Part shown: positions 18,390 through 27,469 of the stretch, piece by piece
How positions within the stretch are numbered: the stretch's first letter is position 1
Layout: the number at the start of each line of letters is the position of its first letter
Assembly (NCBI RefSeq): GCF_008807415.1
Contig: NZ_CP043626.1
Span: 2,852,001-2,916,000 of the forward strand
From: Pseudomonas denitrificans (nom. rej.)
GTDB taxonomy: Bacteria; Pseudomonadota; Gammaproteobacteria; Pseudomonadales; Pseudomonadaceae
DNA: 64,000 bases
Reading direction: 5' to 3'
The notes under the pieces: model-generated
Seen by the model: only the letters and a program-made list of their open reading frames with translations
Database searches by the model: none
What the model was told of the DNA's origin: nothing
Made by a program: the position numbers and the translations under genes

Positions 18390-18454
18390 GGCGACTCTCC
18401 TTCAGGGTCTGTGGCCATGCTCGCTGTCTGCGGCTGAGGACTAGCTGTCGGGAA

Positions 18455-18471
18455 GATTACAACTCTGTCAG
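18455..18471 (-). promoter_or_regulatory. Probable CopR box of the copper operon
   Basis: Read on the minus strand the site is CTGACAGAGTTGTAATC, whose TGACA and TGTAAT half-sites resemble the cop box of pseudomonads. It lies about 66 bp upstream of the cupredoxin ATG. A weaker resemblance is seen between the peptide gene and copR (around 18759-18775). Confidence 0.6.
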
Positions 18472-18511
18472 CTTGGCGCTCGCCTGCCTGGCGCGAGGTA
18501 TAAAGAGGGCG

Positions 18512-18536
18512 AAAAAAAGCCCGCCAGAGGGCGGGC
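18512..18536 (-). terminator. Terminator after the PtrA-like peptide gene
   Basis: On the minus strand GCCCGCC, loop CTCT and GGCGGGC are followed by seven T. It separates the peptide gene from the cupredoxin operon promoter. Confidence 0.92.
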
Positions 18537-18560
18537 AAGGGGCAGCACGATGAATCGCAT

Positions 18561-18692
18561 TCAGCAGGCCTGGCGCACCGTCGCAGCCTGCTCCTGCATA
18601 CGCTGGAAGGTGATATCCCCTCCCCCGTCAGCCCAGGCTGGCGTGGCGGGGAAGAACAGCACGGCAAACAGCGTGGAGATGATCAGGTGCAT
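18561..18692 (-). CDS. PtrA-like exported small protein (43 residues)
   Basis: A short gene with a clear GAGGAG ribosome site 7 bp before the ATG and its own strong terminator. The product has a Sec signal, MHLIISTLFAVLFFPATPAWA, and a mature part of about 22 residues, DGGGDITFQRMQEQ..., ending in Cys. The GGGDxTFxRM motif is that of proteins annotated with a PtrA N-terminal domain, which accompany copper and other two-component genes in pseudomonads. P. aeruginosa PtrA, at the same locus as I recall, is somewhat longer (about 63 residues). It is divergent from copR, so it is probably copper-induced. Its function is uncertain. Confidence 0.78.
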   Translation of the reverse strand: MHLIISTLFAVLFFPATPAWADGGGDITFQRMQEQAATVRQAC

Positions 18693-18818
18693 GGCGGGCT
18701 CCTCGATGGCGCTGGAAAATGAACACAGCGCCAGTCTGCAACGCCGACACTGTCAGTTCGCTGACCGCTCCATTACCCTGATGACAGCTGCGCCCCGAGC
18801 GCCACAAGGGATACCCGG

Positions 18819-19499
18819 ATGAAACTTCTCATCGTCGAAGACGAACCGCGCATCGGCCAGTACCTGCAGCAGGGCCTGAGCGAGGCCGGCTTCGCCGTCG
18901 ACCTGACCGCCGACGGCGACGAAGGCCTGCAACTGGCCCTGGCTGGCGAGCATGACCTGCTGATCCTCGATGTGATGCTGCCCGGCCGCGACGGCTGGCA
19001 GATCCTCCAGGCGCTGCGCCAGACCGGCAGCGCCGTGCCCGTGCTGTTCCTCACCGCCCGCGATGCCGTGGAAGACCGCGTGCGCGGCCTGGAACTGGGC
19101 GCCGACGACTACCTGGTGAAACCCTTCGCTTTCGTCGAGCTGCTGGCCCGCGTGCGCACGCTGCTGCGCCGAGGCGGCCAGCAGATCCAGGAAACCACCC
19201 TACAACTGGCCGACCTCGAACTGGACCTGCTGCGCCGCCGCGTGCAGCGCGCCGGCAAGCGCATCGACCTGACCGCCAAGGAGTTTGCCCTGCTGGAGTT
19301 GTTGCTGCGCCGCAGCGGCGAGGTACTGCCCAAGTCGCTGATCGCCTCCCAGGTGTGGGACATGAATTTCGACAGCGACACCAACGTCATCGAAGTCGCC
19401 ATCCGCCGTCTGCGCGCCAAGGTCGACGACGACTTCCCGCAGCGCCTGATCCACACCGTGCGCGGCATGGGCTACGTGCTGGAAGAGCGCGAAGCATGA
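18819..19499 (+). CDS. copR: Copper response regulator CopR
   Basis: A 226-residue OmpR-family response regulator. The receiver has acidic residues VEDEP, phospho-acceptor Asp51 in [13 protein letters not shown] and Lys in [10 protein letters not shown]. The C-terminal winged helix includes [30 protein letters not shown] and [15 protein letters not shown]. Its stop overlaps the copS start by four bases. Position and partner identify it as the activator of the copper genes on its left. An AAGGGAT site precedes the ATG. Confidence 0.93.
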   Translation: MKLLIVEDEPRIGQYLQQGLSEAGFAVDLTADGDEGLQLALAGEHDLLILDVMLPGRDGWQILQALRQTGSAVPVLFLTARDAVEDRVRGLELGADDYLVKPFAFVELLARVRTLLRRGGQQIQETTLQLADLELDLLRRRVQRAGKRIDLTAKEFALLELLLRRSGEVLPKSLIASQVWDMNFDSDTNVIEVAIRRLRAKVDDDFPQRLIHTVRGMGYVLEEREA

Positions 19500-20812
19500 G
19501 TGCGCGCCTGTCCCTCGGTCTGCGCCTGAGCCTGCTGTTCGCCGCCTGTACCGCTGCCGTGTCGCTGCTGGCCGGGATCATCTTCAGCCGCGCCAGCGAA
19601 GCGCACTTCATCGAACTCGACCACCAGTTGATGGCCGGCAAGCTGGCGATCTTCCGCGACGTACTGGGCGATGTTGGCGGCCCGCAGCAGCTGGCACCGC
19701 ACACCGCCGAACTGCGCCGCGAACTGCGTCGCCACCCCGACCTCGGCCTGCGCCTGCAGGGCGCGGACGGCGCCACCTGGTTCGAGCAACGCCCGGCGAT
19801 GAACATGGCCACCGGCGAGGAGCAGTCCTTCCGCGAACTGCAGGCCCCGCTGGACGCCGAGCAGCGCGACGGCGCGCAGCTGACGCTGATCCTCGACATC
19901 ACCCACCACCAGCACTTCCTGCAGCGCATGCAACGGCTGATCTGGATGACCATGGGCCTCTCCGCCTTGGCGACCGCCCTGCTCGGCGCCTGGGCCGCCC
20001 GCGCCAGCCTGCGCCCGTTGCGACGCATGAGCGAGGTGGCGGCGCAGGTCAGCGCGCACTCGCTGACCACCCGCCTGGACGCCGGGCAGATGCCGCAGGA
20101 ACTGCGCGGTCTGGCCGGCGAGCTGAACGCCATGCTGGCGCGCCTGGAAGAGGCCTTCCAGCGTCTGTCGGCGTTCTCCGCCGACATCGCCCACGAGCTG
20201 CGCACGCCGCTGACCGGGCTACTGACCCAGACCCAGGTGGTGCTGTCGCGCACGCGCAGCCTGGAGGACTATCGCGAGGCGCTGCATGGCAACCTGGAGG
20301 AGCTGGAACGGCTCACCGCGATGGTCAACGACATGCTGTTCCTGGCCAAGGCCGACCACGGCCTGCTTGCCCCCAGCAGCCAGCCACTGGCGCTGGCCGG
20401 TGAGGTAGACGAACTGCTGGAGTTCTACGGGCCGCTGGCCGAGGAGAAGTCCATCCGCCTGGAGCGCGACGGCGAGCTGTCGGTACAGGGCGACCGGGCA
20501 CTGCTGCGCCGGGTGCTGGCCAACCTGCTGGACAACGCCCTGCGCTTCACCCCGGATGGCGGGCAGATTCGCGTGCGCCTGGAGCCGGGCCGCCTGAGCG
20601 TGGAGAACCCGGGACGGGAGATTCCCGCCGAGCGTCTGCCACGCCTGTTCGACCGTTTCTACCGCGCCGACCCGGCCCGCCGCGAAGGCCAGGGCGAACA
20701 TGCCGGGTTGGGGCTGGCGATCTGCCGCTCCATCGTCCGCGCCCATGGCGGGGAGATTCGCTGCGAGTCGGCGCAGGGGTGGACACGCTTCGTCATCGAA
20801 TTCCCGCAATAA
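19496..20812 (+). CDS. copS: Copper sensor histidine kinase CopS
   Basis: A 438-residue inner-membrane kinase of the heavy-metal sensor (CusS/CopS) type. The first TM helix ([22 protein letters not shown]) is followed by a periplasmic sensor (about 35-145), a second TM ([18 protein letters not shown]) and HAMP. HisKA carries His233 in [15 protein letters not shown], and the ATPase has [11 protein letters not shown] and [16 protein letters not shown] boxes. Translation is coupled to copR by an ATGA overlap. The ATP lid has the short form HAGLGLA. Confidence 0.93.
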   Translation: MSARLSLGLRLSLLFAACTAAVSLLAGIIFSRASEAHFIELDHQLMAGKLAIFRDVLGDVGGPQQLAPHTAELRRELRRHPDLGLRLQGADGATWFEQRPAMNMATGEEQSFRELQAPLDAEQRDGAQLTLILDITHHQHFLQRMQRLIWMTMGLSALATALLGAWAARASLRPLRRMSEVAAQVSAHSLTTRLDAGQMPQELRGLAGELNAMLARLEEAFQRLSAFSADIAHELRTPLTGLLTQTQVVLSRTRSLEDYREALHGNLEELERLTAMVNDMLFLAKADHGLLAPSSQPLALAGEVDELLEFYGPLAEEKSIRLERDGELSVQGDRALLRRVLANLLDNALRFTPDGGQIRVRLEPGRLSVENPGREIPAERLPRLFDRFYRADPARREGQGEHAGLGLAICRSIVRAHGGEIRCESAQGWTRFVIEFPQ

Positions 20813-20815
20813 CGC

Positions 20816-20880
20816 TTTTCGTAGAAGCAAGCTTGCTCGCGAACATAAATTCCGGCGTTGGCAGGTCCGCCCTACGAAAA
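20816..20880. repeat. REP-like inverted repeat after copS
   Basis: TTTTCGTAG and CTACGAAAA are perfect inverted ends enclosing 47 bp that include AAGCAAGCTTGCTCGCGAA, a known Pseudomonas REP core. It sits between copS and its terminator. Confidence 0.75.
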
Positions 20881-20891
20881 ACAGAAAAGCA

Positions 20892-20915
20892 AAAGGCCCC
20901 AACCGGGGCCTTTTT
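20892..20915. terminator. Bidirectional terminator between copS and the ABC exporter
   Basis: AAAGGCCCC and GGGGCCTTT pair around AACC, with T runs on both strands. It ends copRS and the convergent ABC operon. Confidence 0.88.
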
Positions 20916-20934
20916 CATCAGCGCAACACGCTGC

Positions 20935-21714
20935 TCACTGCCGCATGCCGCGCCCACTCACCAGCAGGCGCACGCAGAAGATGTAGAGCAGCACGGTCGC
21001 CACCAGCATGAAGACCACCGCCGTGCCGATGCGGATGTCGGACACGCCGAGAATGCCGTAGCGGAAGGCGTTGACCATGTGCAGGATCGGGTTGGCCAGC
21101 GACACGGTCTGCCAGAACGGCGGCAGCAGCGTGATCGAGTAGAACACCCCGCCCAGGTAGGTCAGCGGCGTCAGCACGAAGGTCGGGACGATGGAGATGT
21201 CGTCGAAGTTGCGCGCGAACACGGCGTTGACGAAGCCGCCCATGGAGAAGATTCCGGCGGTCAGCACCACGACCAGCACGGTAATGCCCAGGTGGTGGAT
21301 CTGCAGGTCGGTGAAGAACAGCGACAGGATGGTGACGATCACACCCACCGCCAGCCCGCGCAGGACGCCGCCGCAGACGAAGCCGAGGAGGATGGTGTGC
21401 GGCGACACCGGCGAGACCAGCAGCTCCTCGATGTTGCGCTGGAACTTGCTGCCGAAGAAGCTCGACACCACGTTGCCGTAGGAGTTGGTGATCACCGACA
21501 TCATGATCAGCCCCGGCACGATGTACTGCATGTAGGTGAAGCCACCCATGTCGCCGATCTGCCGGCCGATCAGGTTGCCGAAGATGACGAAGTACAGAAC
21601 CATGGTGATCGCCGGCGGCAGCAGGGTCTGCGGCCAGATGCGCAGGAAGCGGCGGACTTCGCGGTAGACGATGGTGTTGAGGGCGACCCAGTTGGCGCGC
21701 AGTTCGTGACTCAT
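20935..21714 (-). CDS. ABC-2 type exporter permease (YadH-like)
   Basis: A 259-residue membrane protein with six predicted hydrophobic segments. The ABC-2 signature GGVFYSITLLPPFWQTVSLANPILHMVNAFRYGILG lies near the C-terminus and FFGSKFQRNIEELLVSPVSP in the middle. It pairs with the ATPase upstream (ATGA overlap) as a YadGH-type exporter. The substrate is unknown; relatives export drugs or polymers. The stop is close to the shared terminator. Confidence 0.9.
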   Translation of the reverse strand: MSHELRANWVALNTIVYREVRRFLRIWPQTLLPPAITMVLYFVIFGNLIGRQIGDMGGFTYMQYIVPGLIMMSVITNSYGNVVSSFFGSKFQRNIEELLVSPVSPHTILLGFVCGGVLRGLAVGVIVTILSLFFTDLQIHHLGITVLVVVLTAGIFSMGGFVNAVFARNFDDISIVPTFVLTPLTYLGGVFYSITLLPPFWQTVSLANPILHMVNAFRYGILGVSDIRIGTAVVFMLVATVLLYIFCVRLLVSGRGMRQ

Positions 21715-22643
21715 ACCGCCACCTTCGACAGATTCTTCTCCACCAGCGACACGAACAGTTCCTCCAGGCGGTTGCTCTTGTTGCGCAGGCTCAGCACCTG
21801 CAGGCCCTGGGCATTGAGCTGGACGAACAGCCCGTTGATGCCCAGCGACTTGTCCACCTGCACCTCCAGCGTGTGGTCATCCACCAGCCGCACCGGGTAG
21901 CCATCCAGCTTCGGCGCCTCGCTCAGGGTGCCTTGCAGGTCGAGGTAGAAGGTCTCCACATGCAGCTTGTTCAGCAGCTTGCGCATGCTGGTGTTCTCCA
22001 CGATGGTGCCGTGGTCGATGATCGCGATGTTGCGGCACAGCTGCTCGGCCTCCTCCAGGTAGTGCGTGGTGAGGATGATGCTGATGCCTTCCTGGTTGAG
22101 CTCGGTGAGGAAGTTCCACATCGAGCGGCGCAGCTCGATATCCACGCCCGCGGTGGGTTCGTCGAGGATCAGCAGGCGCGGCTCATGCACCAGCGCGCGG
22201 GCGATCATCAGGCGGCGCTTCATGCCGCCGGAGAGCTCGCGGGAAGCGGAATTACGCTTGTCCCACAGGCCCAGCTGGGTCAGGTACTTCTCAGCGCGGC
22301 CCTTGGCCACGCTCATCGGGATGCCGTAGTAGCCGGCCTGGGTGACGACGATGTCGAACACCTTCTCGAACTGGTTGAAGTTGAATTCCTGGGGCACCAC
22401 GCCCAGGCAGCGCTTGAGGCCGTACGGGTCCTTGTCCAGGTCATGGCCGAACACGTTGACCGTGCCGCTGGTCTTGTTCACCAGGGTGGAGAGGATGCCG
22501 ATGGTGGTGGATTTGCCGGCGCCGTTGGGGCCCAGCAAGGCAAAGAAATCGCCCTCGGCGACGTCCAGATCGATGCCCTTGAGGGCCTGGAAGCCGTTGC
22601 CGTAGGTCTTCGTCAGTTGACGGATGGACAGCGCGGAACTCAT
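21711..22643 (-). CDS. ABC transporter ATP-binding protein (YadG-like)
   Basis: A 310-residue ATPase with Walker A LLGPNGAGKST, Q-loop VPQEFNF, signature ELSGGMKRRLMIARAL, Walker B LLILDEPTAG and H-loop TTHYLEEAEQLC. A C-terminal extension of about 80 residues is typical of exporters of the ABC-2 class. It is coupled by overlap to the permease gene. The ATG at 22643 is chosen because the ATPase fold begins directly (SALSIRQLTKTYGNG); an open frame 32 codons longer has no family support. Confidence 0.92.
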   Translation of the reverse strand: MSSALSIRQLTKTYGNGFQALKGIDLDVAEGDFFALLGPNGAGKSTTIGILSTLVNKTSGTVNVFGHDLDKDPYGLKRCLGVVPQEFNFNQFEKVFDIVVTQAGYYGIPMSVAKGRAEKYLTQLGLWDKRNSASRELSGGMKRRLMIARALVHEPRLLILDEPTAGVDIELRRSMWNFLTELNQEGISIILTTHYLEEAEQLCRNIAIIDHGTIVENTSMRKLLNKLHVETFYLDLQGTLSEAPKLDGYPVRLVDDHTLEVQVDKSLGINGLFVQLNAQGLQVLSLRNKSNRLEELFVSLVEKNLSKVAV

Positions 22644-22749
22644 GGGTTTTCCCGTTGCAAGTCGGTGGAAAGACGCATGTCTTTGGAAAAAGGCCTGCTT
22701 GATAAGGGTACGCCGCGAGGATTGCAACCTCCGGGGCACGCGCAGGCAT

Positions 22750-23367
22750 TCAGGTCAGGTCGGTCATCACTGCCGCACGGTAGGCCGGGCGGGCCTTCAG
22801 GCGCGCGTACCAGGCTTCGAGATGCGGCTGTGCCGGGCGCTCGATGGGCATTTCGAACCAAGCATAGATGAAGCTGCCCAGCGGAATGTCACCCATGCCG
22901 AATTGTTCGCCGGTGAGGTACGGCTGTTTCGCCAGCGTCGCCTCGGGGACCGCCAGCAGGCCCACGCAGGTCTCGATGGCGGCCTGGATGGCAACGGCGT
23001 CGCGCTGCTCCGGCGGGGTGCGCAGGGTACCCCAGAACACGGTGCGGAACGGCGCGGCGAAGGATGAGGTGGTCCAGTCCATCCACTTTTCGGCGCTGGC
23101 GCGTTGTTGCAGGTCCTGCGGGTACAGGTCCGGGGCGTAGTGCGCGGCGAGGTAGCGGACGATGGTGTTGGACTCCCAGAGCACGAAGCCGTCGTCGTCC
23201 AGGGTCGGCACCACGCCGTTGGGGTTCAGCGAGCGGTAGGGCTCGTCGTTGACCAGGCCGAAAGCGCCGCCAGCGTCGATCCGTTCATAGGCCAGCCCGG
23301 CCTCTTCCGCGCACCAGAGCGCCTTGCGCACGTTGGAGGAATTCTTCCGGCCCCAGATCTTGAGCAT
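22750..23367 (-). CDS. Glutathione S-transferase family protein
   Basis: A 205-residue cytosolic protein. The thioredoxin-like N-terminal domain contains NSSNVRKALWCAEEAGLAYERI (Ser of the SSNxxK motif as possible catalytic residue), NPNGVVPTLDDD and ESNTIVRYLA for gamma-glutamyl binding. The all-helical C-terminal domain has FGMGDIPLGSFIY with the conserved Asp. The class is close to the beta/theta-like GstA relatives. It stands alone between the ABC exporter and the transglutaminase-like gene. The substrate is unknown. Confidence 0.88.
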   Translation of the reverse strand: MLKIWGRKNSSNVRKALWCAEEAGLAYERIDAGGAFGLVNDEPYRSLNPNGVVPTLDDDGFVLWESNTIVRYLAAHYAPDLYPQDLQQRASAEKWMDWTTSSFAAPFRTVFWGTLRTPPEQRDAVAIQAAIETCVGLLAVPEATLAKQPYLTGEQFGMGDIPLGSFIYAWFEMPIERPAQPHLEAWYARLKARPAYRAAVMTDLT

Positions 23368-23525
23368 GCTGCGCCTCTCTTGTTGTCGTCATTCGATGGT
23401 CGCGCGCCCGACGGACGCGATTTCGGATGACGGCACCCTACCGGCTAAGGCGCGAGGAAAAAAGACACACGTACTGATGGTTACTATCGATTACGTTCAT
23501 GGCGATTGCGTTCATGGCGATTGCT

Positions 23526-24185
23526 TTACTGCCTTGCCGCCTCGCTGCGCATGTCGCCGGCCAGCGGCGTATCCTCACCGGTGAACAGGTGCGGGTAGCA
23601 CTGCCTGAGGTAGCCGAAGAAGAACTCCTCGGGCACATCGGGGAACTGGCCGTGATCGCGCAGGTACTCCATGTGCCGTTCACCTTCGCGGTTGAACGGG
23701 TGGAAGACGCTGTCGTTGCGCCCGTCGAACTCCAGCGGCAGCACGCCGAAGGCTTCGCACAGGCCGATGTCGAAGGCCGGCGTGGCCTTGACCCAGCGGC
23801 CCTCGAGGAACAGCTCGGTGTAGCCGTGCATGGCGAACACTTCGCTGCGCAGCAGTTCCAGCAGGCGCGGAGTGGCCAGGTGGTTCTTCACGTCGGCCAG
23901 GCCAATGCGCGCGGGGATGCCGCAATGCCGGGCACAGGCCGCCAGCAACGTAGCCTTGGGCACGCAGTAGGACTGCCCGGCCCCAAGCGCATGGCTGGCC
24001 TTGAGCGTCTGCGGGTCGCGGCTGAACACGTAGGGGTTGTAGCGAATCTGGTCGCGCACCGCGTAATACAGGGCCACCGCCTGCTCCAGCGGAGTACCGC
24101 CGTCGCCCCGGTGATTTAGAGCGAACTCGATTACCCCGGGGTGGTCACTATCAACGAAGCGGCTGGGCTTGAGGTATTGCTGCAT
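23526..24185 (-). CDS. Transglutaminase-like protein
   Basis: A protein of about 219 residues with the papain-like transglutaminase core: GQSYCVPKATLLAACARHCGIPARIG (nucleophile Cys), HGYTELFLEGRWVKATPAFD (His and Asp). No signal peptide is visible, so it is probably cytoplasmic, acting as a peptidase or amidase rather than a cross-linker. Two starts are possible: ATG 24185 with GGAG 8 bp upstream, used here, or ATG 24203 with AAGGA. It is divergent from fadE. The function is not established. Confidence 0.82.
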   Translation of the reverse strand: MQQYLKPSRFVDSDHPGVIEFALNHRGDGGTPLEQAVALYYAVRDQIRYNPYVFSRDPQTLKASHALGAGQSYCVPKATLLAACARHCGIPARIGLADVKNHLATPRLLELLRSEVFAMHGYTELFLEGRWVKATPAFDIGLCEAFGVLPLEFDGRNDSVFHPFNREGERHMEYLRDHGQFPDVPEEFFFGYLRQCYPHLFTGEDTPLAGDMRSEAARQ

Positions 24186-24431
24186 GGCGCTGTCTCCGGG
24201 CATTTCATCCTTGATGTCGGCCCCAGTCTAACCAGCGCAGGCTCCTGACCGACAAGGCGATCCGGCCAAGCTGTCCGGCCATGCGGCCATCGGTCCGATT
24301 CGCCCAGCTAAGCTTTCGGCGCATGGTGGAGGGGCTCCCACCGGGAATACCTGCCGCTGTGCTCGCGCACTCTCGTCACCAAGCCCACTACGGCCTGCGG
24401 TCGCCTGGTTGGCTGTCATGGAGGAATCCGC

Positions 24432-26867
24432 ATGCTGCTCGTCTGGTTACTCGTCCTGATCCTCGGCGTCGCCTGGCTCGCGCACCGCCGCGCTGCGCCC
24501 CTGAAGGCACTCGGCATCGTCGCCGTGTACCTCGCACTGATGAGCCTGTTCAGCCACGCCCATGGCTGGATGGTGCTGTTGTGGCTGCTCTGGGCCGTGG
24601 TCGCGGTGACCATTCTGGCCACCGACCTGCGCCGCAGCCTGTTCACCTCGCGGCTGTTCGCCTGGTTCAAGAAGACCCTGCCGCCGATGTCCGAGACCGA
24701 ACGCGAGGCCATCGAGGCCGGCACCGTCTGGTGGGATGGCCAGCTGTTCAGCGGCCGCCCGGACTGGCACACCCTGCTGGGCTATCCCAGGGCGCAATTG
24801 ACCGAAGAGGAACAGGCCTTCGTCGACGGCCCCACCGAGCAGCTCTGCGCGATGATCGACGACTACCAGGTCGGCAAGGCCATGGACCTGCCGCCCGAAG
24901 TCTGGGCCTACATCAAGAGCCAGGGCTTCTTCGGCCTGATCATTCCCAAGGAATACGGCGGCAAGGGTTTCTCCGCCTTCGCCCATTCCCAGGTGGTGAT
25001 GAAGCTCGCCACCCGCAGCGGCGACCTCGCCTCCACCGTGATGGTGCCCAACTCCCTCGGCCCGGCCGAACTGCTGCTGCACTATGGCACCGACGCCCAG
25101 CGCCAGCGCTACCTGCCGCGCCTGGCGACTGGCGACGAGATTCCCTGCTTCGCCCTGACCAGCCCGCAGGCCGGCTCCGATGCCGGCGGCATGACCGACG
25201 TCGGCGTGGTCTGCAAGGGCCAGTGGGAAGGCGAGGAAGTCATCGGCCTGCGCCTGACCTGGGAGAAGCGCTACATCACCCTCGGCCCGGTGGCCACCCT
25301 CCTCGGCCTGGCCTTCAAGTGCCATGACCCGGACCACCTGCTGGGCGAGGAAGAAGACCTGGGCATCACCCTGGCGCTGATCCCCACCGACACCGACGGC
25401 GTGCAGATCGGCCGCCGCCACGTACCGCTGGGCGCCGCTTTCATGAACGGCCCCAACTCCGGCAAGGACGTGTTCGTGCCGCTGGAGTACATCATCGGCG
25501 GCCAGGAAATGATCGGCAAAGGCTGGATGATGCTGATGAACTGCCTGTCGGTGGGCCGCTCGATCTCCCTGCCGGCGGTGGGCACCAGCGCCGCCAAGGC
25601 CGGCAGCTACGTCAGCGGCCGCTATGCCCAGGTGCGCGAGCAGTTCAACGTGCCGCTCTCGGCCTTCGAAGGCATCCAGGAAGCCCTCGCCCGCATCGGC
25701 GGCAACGCCTGGATGATGGACAGCGCGCGCATCCTCACCGCCAACGCGGTGGACCTGGGCGAGAAACCCTCGGTGCTCTCCGCCATCCTCAAGTACCACC
25801 TCACCGAACGCGGCCGCGAGTGCATCGCCCACGCCATGGACATCCACGGCGGCAAGGGCATCATCATGGGCCCCAACAACTACCTGGGCCGTTCCTGGCA
25901 AGCCGCGCCGATCTTCATCACCGTCGAGGGCGCCAACATCCTCTCGCGCAACCTGATGATCTTCGGCCAGGGCGCTATCCGGTGCCATCCGTACGTGCTC
26001 AAGGAAATGGAACTGGCCCGCCGCGAGGACCAGGACCAGGCCGAGCGCGAGTTCGACGAGCTGCTGCTCAACCACATCGGCTTCGCCGTCAGCAACGCCG
26101 CCAGCAGCCTGCTGCTGGGCCTGGGCTTCGGCAGCTTCGACCAGGTACCGGGCGACCGTATCAGCCGCCCGTACTACCGCGCGCTGAACCGTCTGGCCGC
26201 GTCCTTCGCCCTGCTCGCAGACTTCAGCATGATGATGCTCGGCGGCGAGCTGAAGCGCCGCGAGCGCCTGTCCGCGCGGCTGGGCGATGCGCTGAGCCAC
26301 CTCTACCTGGGCTCTGCCGCGCTCAAGCGCTACCACGACCTGGACAACCCGGACTACCTGCACCCGCTGCTGCACTGGGCCATGGAGGAAAACCTGGAGA
26401 AGGCCGAAGCCGCGCTGGCCGACCTGATCGACAACTTCCCCAACCGCGCCTTCGCCTGCCTGCTGCGCGTGCTGGTGCTGCCGCTGGGCCGTCGCCACCG
26501 TGGCCCGAGCGACGCGCTGGATGCCGAGATCGCCCACATCCTCGGCCGCCCGCTGAGCGACCCGGCGCTACAGGCGATCCTCGCCGGCGCGCACCTGCCC
26601 ACTGGCGAAGATGATCCGGTAGCCAAGCTCACCTTCGCCTACGACCAGCTCGCTGCCGCGGCGCCCCTGCAGAAGAAGCTGCACAAGGCGCTCAAGGAGC
26701 ACGGCGTCAGTCCCAAACCGGGGCAGTCGCCGATCGATGCCGCACGCGACGCCGGGGTGCTGGAAGCCGCGGAAGCGGAGACCCTGCACGCCGCCGAACG
26801 CGCCCGTCGCGCCGTGATCGACGTGGATGATTTCTCTAAAGAAGAACTGGCCGGCAAGGCCGACTGA
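24432..26867 (+). CDS. fadE: Acyl-CoA dehydrogenase FadE
   Basis: An 811-residue enzyme of the long FadE type that makes the first oxidation of long-chain acyl-CoA in beta-oxidation. Two N-terminal hydrophobic segments (about 1-18 and 25-55) anchor it to the membrane. The dehydrogenase core includes FFGLIIPKEYGGKGFSAFAHSQ, CFALTSPQAGSDAGGMTD, WEKRYITLGPVATLLGLAF and MDIHGGKGIIMGPNNYLG, followed by a DUF1974-type C-terminal helical region. The length is close to E. coli FadE (814). The ATG has GGAGGAAT upstream. A terminator follows. Confidence 0.95.
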   Translation: MLLVWLLVLILGVAWLAHRRAAPLKALGIVAVYLALMSLFSHAHGWMVLLWLLWAVVAVTILATDLRRSLFTSRLFAWFKKTLPPMSETEREAIEAGTVWWDGQLFSGRPDWHTLLGYPRAQLTEEEQAFVDGPTEQLCAMIDDYQVGKAMDLPPEVWAYIKSQGFFGLIIPKEYGGKGFSAFAHSQVVMKLATRSGDLASTVMVPNSLGPAELLLHYGTDAQRQRYLPRLATGDEIPCFALTSPQAGSDAGGMTDVGVVCKGQWEGEEVIGLRLTWEKRYITLGPVATLLGLAFKCHDPDHLLGEEEDLGITLALIPTDTDGVQIGRRHVPLGAAFMNGPNSGKDVFVPLEYIIGGQEMIGKGWMMLMNCLSVGRSISLPAVGTSAAKAGSYVSGRYAQVREQFNVPLSAFEGIQEALARIGGNAWMMDSARILTANAVDLGEKPSVLSAILKYHLTERGRECIAHAMDIHGGKGIIMGPNNYLGRSWQAAPIFITVEGANILSRNLMIFGQGAIRCHPYVLKEMELARREDQDQAEREFDELLLNHIGFAVSNAASSLLLGLGFGSFDQVPGDRISRPYYRALNRLAASFALLADFSMMMLGGELKRRERLSARLGDALSHLYLGSAALKRYHDLDNPDYLHPLLHWAMEENLEKAEAALADLIDNFPNRAFACLLRVLVLPLGRRHRGPSDALDAEIAHILGRPLSDPALQAILAGAHLPTGEDDPVAKLTFAYDQLAAAAPLQKKLHKALKEHGVSPKPGQSPIDAARDAGVLEAAEAETLHAAERARRAVIDVDDFSKEELAGKAD

Positions 26868-26887
26868 GTTGCGACTTTCACGCACGG

Positions 26888-26911
26888 GGCGCCTTCGGGC
26901 GCCTCTTTTTT
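26888..26911 (+). terminator. Terminator after fadE
   Basis: GGCGCC, TTCG and GGCGCC form a compact hairpin followed by TCTTTTTT. Confidence 0.9.
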
Positions 26912-26983
26912 CTCCGACGCACAGCAATGCCGGCCCGTGCTATCGGGTGCACACTGAAGGCATCAACCCATGGAGAACCGCAC

Positions 26984-27397
26984 ATGCGTCGATCCATCTT
27001 CCTGCTGCTCATACTGCTGGCCGGCAGCGCTTACGCTGACCCTTGGCTCTACCCCAGCCGCCCGCGTCCGGCGCCCGCGCCCAGCCCGGTCATCGACCCG
27101 ATCCAGCAACAGCAGGACAGCCTGCGCCGCCAGCAGCAACTGCGGCAGAACCAGCTCGACAGCCAGCGCCTGAACTACGAGGACCAGCGCCTGCAGCGCC
27201 AGCAGCAGGATTTGCAGCGCCAGCAGGACAACCAGCAGCGCTGGAACGAACAGCGCCGGCAGAGCGACCAGATGATCCAGCGGCAGAAGAACGAATTGCA
27301 GCAGGACCAGCTGCACCAGCAACAGCGCATGCTCGACCAGCAGCGCCAGCAGATCGACAACCAGCGTCGGCAGATCCAGATGCGCCCGCTCCGCTGA
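26984..27397 (+). CDS. Exported Gln/Arg-rich low-complexity protein
   Basis: A 137-residue protein with a Sec signal, MRRSIFLLLILLAGSAYA, then a Pro-rich stretch (WLYPSRPRPAPAPSP) and about 95 residues made almost entirely of Gln, Arg, Asp, Asn and Leu with a strong predicted coiled coil (QRLQRQQQDLQRQQDNQQ). It is probably periplasmic. I know no function. The ATG at 26984 follows GGAGAAC; an earlier in-frame start (26927) would precede the signal peptide with unlikely residues. The extreme composition makes homology searches unreliable. Confidence 0.75.
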   Translation: MRRSIFLLLILLAGSAYADPWLYPSRPRPAPAPSPVIDPIQQQQDSLRRQQQLRQNQLDSQRLNYEDQRLQRQQQDLQRQQDNQQRWNEQRRQSDQMIQRQKNELQQDQLHQQQRMLDQQRQQIDNQRRQIQMRPLR

Positions 27398-27469
27398 TCG
27401 CCCCGGCGGCAGCGGCGGAGAAACCCGATATACTCCCCGGCCGTTTGCACACAGCTCCAGAGGAATCCC

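Noticed and set aside
24447..26537. A 696-codon open frame opposite fadE
   Set aside because: It is an antisense run produced by GC-rich third positions of fadE; composition is His/Gly/Ala/Val-rich without domains, and it has no ribosome site.
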